Shown piece by piece: positions 58,901 through 64,000 of a stretch of 64,000 nucleotides of DNA. The notes below the pieces were generated by a model, which saw nothing but the letters and a program-made list of their open reading frames with translations, did not search any database and had not been told where the DNA came from. Positions within the stretch are counted from its first letter, which is position 1; each line of letters begins with the position of its first letter. The DNA is taken from contig CALZFC010000005.1 of the NCBI GenBank assembly GCA_945643635.1, positions 2,405,001 to 2,469,000 of the forward strand. The letters run 5' to 3'. The position numbers and the translations under genes are program-made. The stretch comes from Allodiplogaster sudhausi (Eukaryota > Nematoda > Chromadorea > Rhabditida > Diplogasteridae).

Positions 58901-59060
58901 GTTTGCACTGACACCTGAAGTAAACGATGTTTTAAATAGTTATTGAAAGACTTTGATATTTATATGACTATGTTTATATGAATAAACTGACCTGCGTTCC
59001 ATTAGAGGAATGAGCAACAAAAAGCAGGAGTAGCAGTGGCACGAAAGATTGTAATTTCAT
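55682..59060 (-). CDS. Secreted type-B carboxylesterase, with apparent frameshift
   Basis: Exon 58992-59060 encodes a signal peptide ([20 protein letters not shown]). Then come 58705-58914 ([21 protein letters not shown]), 58571-58657 (oxyanion motif [12 protein letters not shown]), 58412-58481, 58269-58324, 58082-58211 (nucleophile elbow GESAGG), 57897-57997 ([12 protein letters not shown]), 57468-57600 ([12 protein letters not shown]), 57186-57297, 56968-57061, a TYDYMS exon, the catalytic His exon ([11 protein letters not shown]) and a C-terminal exon ending at 55682. The exon near 57748-57856 starts in frame ([10 protein letters not shown]) but the family match [20 protein letters not shown] is in another frame: eight bases fewer than the tandem copy. 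It is otherwise complete for a 540-residue ester hydrolase. It may be a recent pseudogene, or the sequence may contain an error. Confidence 0.85.
55849..55919. repeat. TA dinucleotide repeat
   Basis: Two TA runs separated by ATGTATGTA within the last intron of the first esterase. Confidence 0.9.
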
Positions 59061-59762
59061 TATGTGCTCAAAAGAGATTAGTCAGGCAACAGTGAAATGT
59101 CTAGGGTTTCAACTCAGACAAGGAATGAAAGTCAGTGAAAAAAGGTGTTCGCAGGTTGATCTTCTGTACACACTTTCTTTCATGTCTGCCATCGAAAAGT
59201 AAACTCTGTCAACACTCTCGGAAAGTGTCTCTGTTATCAAAGGAAAGGGCGCGGTTGAGCGGTCGGAAAGAGACTGATGGTGAGTTCAACTTATCTGTTT
59301 TCATCCAACGTTTACTTTTCTACATCTTCAGTGTAAATATTTTTGCGCCCTCACCACAGTATCAAAACAAACGGCTGAACAAGATAAACAATGATAAACT
59401 AATGCTGAGAAGAAAATATCTCAAGTCTGCTGCGGATGTCATGTCTTGTAAGTCTCAAAAGTGTTTGAAATGCAAGAAGAATCTGAAAGAATTCTATATC
59501 TTAATTCATTGTAATCGACTCTATTGGGCTTTCAACACTATCAGGCAGGGAATTGAACAAAGACAAACAGCACAAAGGAAACAAAGAAAGTCGAAGCTAA
59601 GCAGAATCGCTTTATGGATGGTGATGTGTTTGTTGTCGCTTCGCTTTGTAATCTTGTCTGAAATGTAGATAAAGAAATGAGTCATGAACAGAAAGGTACA
59701 TATAGGCTTACGGTACTCCCATCGATTGGCTCGTGACCATCACACTTCAGCGACCTCTCGTA
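59061..59762. other. Intergenic between esterases
   Basis: Contains a plus-strand open frame of 177 codons (59135-59668) with no recognisable domain and no codon bias. I do not call it a gene. The 5' promoter of the first esterase must lie here; no clear TATA box is seen. Confidence 0.35.
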
Positions 59763-60047
59763 CTAGGCGCGAATCTTCACGAGGTAGTTCTCTTCCAGCC
59801 ATTTCTGAGCTGCCGGGCCAGTGGTCTCGATGGGAAATTCACCCGCTAATGATCCGAAGACCTGAAGATGATCAAATATTTCAATATTTTTTTCAATATC
59901 AACACTTCGTTGTTTTGATGCATAACATCTACAATAGTTCTACAAGCACACTTAGCAAGGTATATTCTTGTGCTCTTTTTGTTCTCCCCTCTGCCTCTAA
60001 CCGAATGGAAGACAACATGAGCATTCTCCATGTACTGCGTCTCAATA

Positions 60048-60606
60048 CAGTCCCGCTCAACATTGTTGGGTCCGGTATTAATAGTATTAATAGTATTAAT
60101 ATAAATAATACAAAATGGAATAGCGCGCTGAATACGCATTTTCGTGCCATTTCGAGTAAGAGTTTAACTATTTCGACCATGGAGATTACGGCTGTGAAGA
60201 CCGTTTTTAAAAATATGTTGAAATGGCAGAGATCTCATAATATTGCATTTAATTGGGCCGTGTATGGGTTCCAAACGGGCTGGCTTCAACTCCTGGACTA
60301 CAAAGTGCAAAATAAGGTGAAATTTTCAGAGCACTTCTTACGTTTTTTGAGTTTCTTGTTTTATTTCGTTTGAGTTTCTCATTTTGTTTATGTATAAACG
60401 ACGAAAAAAAGCAAAAAAAAAATTTCGTGCTTGCAAAAATCTGTTCTCAAAAGGGTATCGAACCGAGACCTCAAGATTACCGGTCAAAGACTTACCAATA
60501 CTCTACAGACGGTACGAACAGATCTGATGATACGTTTCTTTGGACAGCGTCGAATGCCTCACAAAGGAAACGTCGATTCTGAACACGTTCGCTCATACTT
60601 TAGTGG

Positions 60607-60656
<50 letters not shown>

Positions 60657-60908
60657 AGGAGGGAATGCGAGAGAACGAGAAAGAGGGAGAGAGGGAGAAA
60701 GAGAAAGAGAGACCCGTGGAGCGAGAAATAGAGAGCGAGAGAGAGAAAGAGATAGAGAGAGGGCGAAAGAGAGAGGTGAAAGAAGGTGTAGGTGCTGTTA
60801 GCTGACAATGAGAAGAAAAAAAAATCGTTGGTCTAACGTCATACCGTAGCTTCAGCCTTGAAACGCAGAGTAGATGTAGTCGACGCTGCACCTTCTTACG
60901 CCTCTTTC

Positions 60909-60953
<45 letters not shown>

Positions 60954-61517
60954 CCCACTAAAGTATGAAACAGAGAGTGTTCAGAATCGACGTTTCCTTT
61001 GTGAGGCAATCGACGCTGTCCAAAGAAAGGTATCAGCAGATCGCTTCGTACCGTCTGTAGAGTATTGGTAAGTCTTTGACCGGCAATCTTGAGGTCTCGG
61101 TTCGATACCCTTTTGAGAACAGATTTTTGCAAGCACGAAAATTTTTTTTTGCTTTTTTTTTCGTCGTTTATACATAAACAAAATGAGAAACTCAAACGAA
61201 ATAAAACAAGAAACTCAAAAAACGTAAGAAGTGCTCTGAAAATTTCACTTTATTTTGCACTTTGTAGTCCAGGAGTTGAAGCCAGCCCGTTTGGAACCCA
61301 TACACGGCCAAATTAAATGCAATATTATGAGATCTCTGCCATTTGAGCATATTTTTGAAAACGGTCTTCACAGCCGTAATCTCCATGGTCGAAATAGTTA
61401 AACTCCTACGCGAAATGGCACGAAAATGCGTATTCAGCGCGCTATTCCATTTTGTATTATTTATATTAATACTATTAATACTATTAATACCGGACCCAAC
61501 AATGTTGAGCGGGACTG
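60048..61517. mobile_element. Tc1/mariner-like fold-back element inside an esterase exon
   Basis: Begins CAGTCCCGCTCAACATTG, ends with the inverse, and is flanked by TA (60046-60047 and 61518-61519). Inverted repeats of about 560 bp each (60048-60605 and about 60960-61517) surround a middle with GA/CT microsatellites. Each repeat holds the same open frame of about 110 codons (FNWAVYGFQTGWLQLLDYK) and a tRNA-like stretch with a B-box GGTTCGATACCC. No transposase is seen. It shares its outer end with the element at 38388. Confidence 0.88.
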
Positions 61518-62333
61518 TATGTCCACGTGGCCTCATGATATGGAAGAACTCCATTTGCTCGGGGCTGGACACGGCCGGCCAATCGGGAGTGGGCTGTCTG
61601 CGACACACCAAATTCATGTTAAAGAAGAGAAGAAAGTCTATTAAAACATGTTCAAAAACTCTGCTGTTCATTCCACACCCTTTAATCGCGAAAGAAGTCC
61701 AGGCATCCGAGAGGAAGTCGGCGATTGCTTTGTCATCTTCCGTGATTGTTCCTGCCTCCGCTGCCGGCTCCCAGTCAAATTTGTACTTCCACAAGAAACG
61801 GAGCTCAGTTCGATGCGGCACAGCTAGAAAGAAACTAGAGAAAAAGATAACCAAAAAATGGAAATTTCAGGATAATTCGATCAGTATTGAAGTATTTCAT
61901 TTTTTCAGTCGCTGAATTTGCATTCTCTTTTGGAACTTGTATGTATTATAAAATGAAATTTTCAAGTGCTGAGCTTTTCGTATTGTACAAACTCATCGTT
62001 CGCAATCAAAGCATCATCTAACTTCATTTCTTTCTCAGAATCTCTTTTGATGTTCTCATTTCTTAAACCGTGCCTCGCCATCCGTCGTACGAGTAGTTCC
62101 CTCCGAAGACACTCATGTAGTCATAAGTGTACAGGAAGAGATTTCGGTTGCCATTTGCCGCGTAATGCGTTGCGTCAAAGCGAAGAGCGCCCGTGAAGGT
62201 CATGTCTCCGAGGGCCTAGAATGTTTTCAAACTAAATTATATTCGTTCTTCAGTTTCTGTTAAACGAACTAGAAAAGCAGTACTAAGCAGCACTAAGTAA
62301 GCAACTATATCTTAGAAGAAAATAATTTGGTAG

Positions 62334-62335
<2 letters not shown>

Positions 62336-62388
<53 letters not shown>
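62336..62388. repeat. TA dinucleotide repeat
   Basis: About 26 TA units in an intron of the second esterase. Confidence 0.95.
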
Positions 62389-62389
<1 letters not shown>

Positions 62390-64000
62390 TATATATAATG
62401 TATGCAAGAGCAATAGCAACCTCAACTGCGACCTTGAACCATTCGAGGTGGTCGCTGTCAGGGATCTCACGGCCACGCGTGTAGACACGGCTAAGGATAT
62501 CGGCGAGCTGGTTGGCCTTATCTGAGTGGACTGATTAGTGTGGACGCTGTTCAGTTTTTCCGCATAATCGTTTTAACCTTTTTGTATGTACACCAACTTA
62601 ACTTTATAACAAATAATATTCTCAAAACTATTAGTTGCCTGCCAGATATGGGTAGTTGTCTGCGATATAGATTGCGAAAATTGATGAATTGAATGAAGAC
62701 AGATCAGACATGGCTTCCGGGGAATCTTCGAGTACGTCTGCGTAAACTTGAAGTGAGAGTGCTCCAGATTCAATCTTTTTCATACATACGTATGCTTAAA
62801 GGAGGTATCCAGGGAATAATTAACCTATGTTTAGTTCTATGTGGATAAGTTCATATTGGCGTAAAACATCTATCCAGAAAGTTTGAGCGATTTTCCTCCA
62901 TTATATTCTGAGCAATGGTAACGTGAAAACTTGCGGGTAGAGAATTAGCTACGGTAGGTCAGAGCCGCCCTCGTATTTCACATGCTCTCTCGACCGAGCG
63001 ACAGGCAACTTTATGAGCGCGCGCATTCAAACCGGTTCTCTAGCGTTACTGTATAATTATTCGCCGGATACTTCCTTTAATGTCCACTACTAAGACATAT
63101 TTCACTTTCCCACATTTTCACTGCTTCTGTTGCACTCTCGATCTCTTCTATTTCTCTTATGTTAGCTAATAGACAGGGAAGGTTCGATAACTGAAGCAGT
63201 TAGCTCATTTCATTGGATTCCCAAACCGAATTCTTAACAATATTCTGAAAGGGAGAGTAAAACTAACTGAAGCCGGTCATCTCGTCATGCACATTTCCGA
63301 GCAGTGTTGGATAGTTCGGCCGTTGCTTGGCAAGGTCAGTCACAGTATCCGGGAAGAGGAAACCGTCGGCGTAGACAGCGAAACCATGCATAACACTTCG
63401 CTAAACGATTAATAGCCTCGTTTAACAGCATTTACCTGCTAGTTGTCTACTGAGAACGACTTTTAAAGCCCAAAAAAAAATGTCTCGAAAAATATAAATA
63501 TGAATTTCCTGTTTCGATTAGGAAATAAAAGCATTTTGACATCCCACTGGCATGGATCTTCGACTCGAATCACCTGAGTCACGTTTATGAAAGTGCGAAA
63601 GTCCATGTAATTCATGCAAGTCGAAAGAGAAGAAAAGTCACGTTTCGCCCAGTCTTCTTCCGTGAAATGGCGCAACTAGAAAGAATGAATCGTTCAAGAT
63701 GCCCTCATTCTGAAGAGGACCTCTCTTGCAATATGTTTGTCATGGGTTGGCATTGGACTGTCCATCGTGAGATGCATCATGAGCTCGCCACCAGACTGCT
63801 GGATCACCCGGTGGAAGAGACCTTGAAGAAAGAAAAGGAGCAATGGGGGAGGCGATCGTTCATATATACCCACTACTTATGAATTTGTAATCTATTCGTC
63901 AATTAATCAGACTCTTTTCATCCGTGAATTATTCACGAATTGTGCTTTTATTACTTACAATTAGAACGAGGAGCCGGTGACTTTCTTATCTTGACATTTC

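Larger units (their letters stand above)
59763..64000 (-). pseudogene. Second type-B carboxylesterase, disrupted by a transposon (5' end outside window)
   Basis: Tandem paralogue of the first esterase, extending past the window edge. Readable exons: about 63733-63835 ([14 protein letters not shown]), 63583-63682 (LRHFTEEDWAKRDFSSLSTC), 63265-63402 ([13 protein letters not shown]), 62634-62745, 62421-62520 (NQLADILSRVYTRGREIPDS), 62070-62219 ([13 protein letters not shown]), 61685-61826 (catalytic His in VPHRTELRFLW), the split exon 61518-61597 plus 60002-60047, and the last exon 59763-59861. A 1,470-bp element sits inside the split exon. The last exon has TAG where the first esterase has a Glu codon, removing about ten residues. 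The reading runs from exon into element and soon stops, so it is probably inactive unless the element is spliced out. Confidence 0.85.

Noticed and set aside
59135..59668. 177-codon plus-strand frame between the esterases
   Set aside because: No domain, poor codon character, and it overlaps the likely promoter of the first esterase.
59684..60373. 229-codon plus-strand frame
   Set aside because: It runs antisense through the esterase last exon and into the transposon repeat, so it is a chance fusion.

Overview
The window is nuclear DNA of a nematode. The clearest signs are a major sperm protein relic, a GOB-1-type trehalose-6-phosphate phosphatase, an elongator tRNA-Met, a short metallothionein, and genes split into small exons by introns that mostly end in TTTCAG-like acceptors. 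CT/GA microsatellites are very abundant inside introns and between genes. The species cannot be named from this sequence alone.

Layout. 0-3.0 kb: the minus-strand 3' part of an uncharacterised multi-exon gene (family A, copy A1). 3.2-3.9 kb: a divergent, truncated polyubiquitin-like gene. 3.85-6.1 kb: a 266-bp tandem duplication and a tRNA-derived fold-back repeat. 5.6-28.7 kb: a very large inverted repeat with arms of about 11.7 and 11.1 kb and a spacer of about 300 bp. Each arm carries mirror copies of a GOB-1-like gene, an exon resembling a nucleotidyltransferase C-terminal region, an uncharacterised exon pair, a secreted S1 serine protease and the 3' end of a second family A gene (A2). 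The arms differ by three large indels and small changes, and some of these break one copy only.

28.7-37 kb: a TMEM42-like membrane protein that lacks its first exon exactly at the palindrome edge, then an SLC17-type transporter on the minus strand. One transporter intron holds a 460-bp hAT-type element and another holds tRNA-Met(CAT) on the opposite strand. GA-rich sequence with no clear gene follows. 37-44 kb: a lysine-rich gene, a 1.07-kb Tc1/mariner-like fold-back element, scattered exons, a major sperm protein pseudogene and an uncharacterised multi-exon gene. 45-51 kb: a three-exon metallothionein and a small single-pass membrane protein.

50.5-54.8 kb: the most unusual locus. Two tandem paralogous genes encode secreted Gly/Cys-rich proteins whose exons are phase-0 modules, and the two share a nearly identical 25-bp core promoter. 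55.7-64 kb: two tandem type-B carboxylesterases. The first is nearly complete but has an apparent frameshift. The second carries a 1.47-kb fold-back element inside a coding exon and a premature stop.

Overall this is a repeat-shaped region: duplication followed by decay of one copy recurs (palindrome, esterases, family A). Exon limits were read by eye from splice-site consensus and phase, so single boundaries may be off by a few bases.
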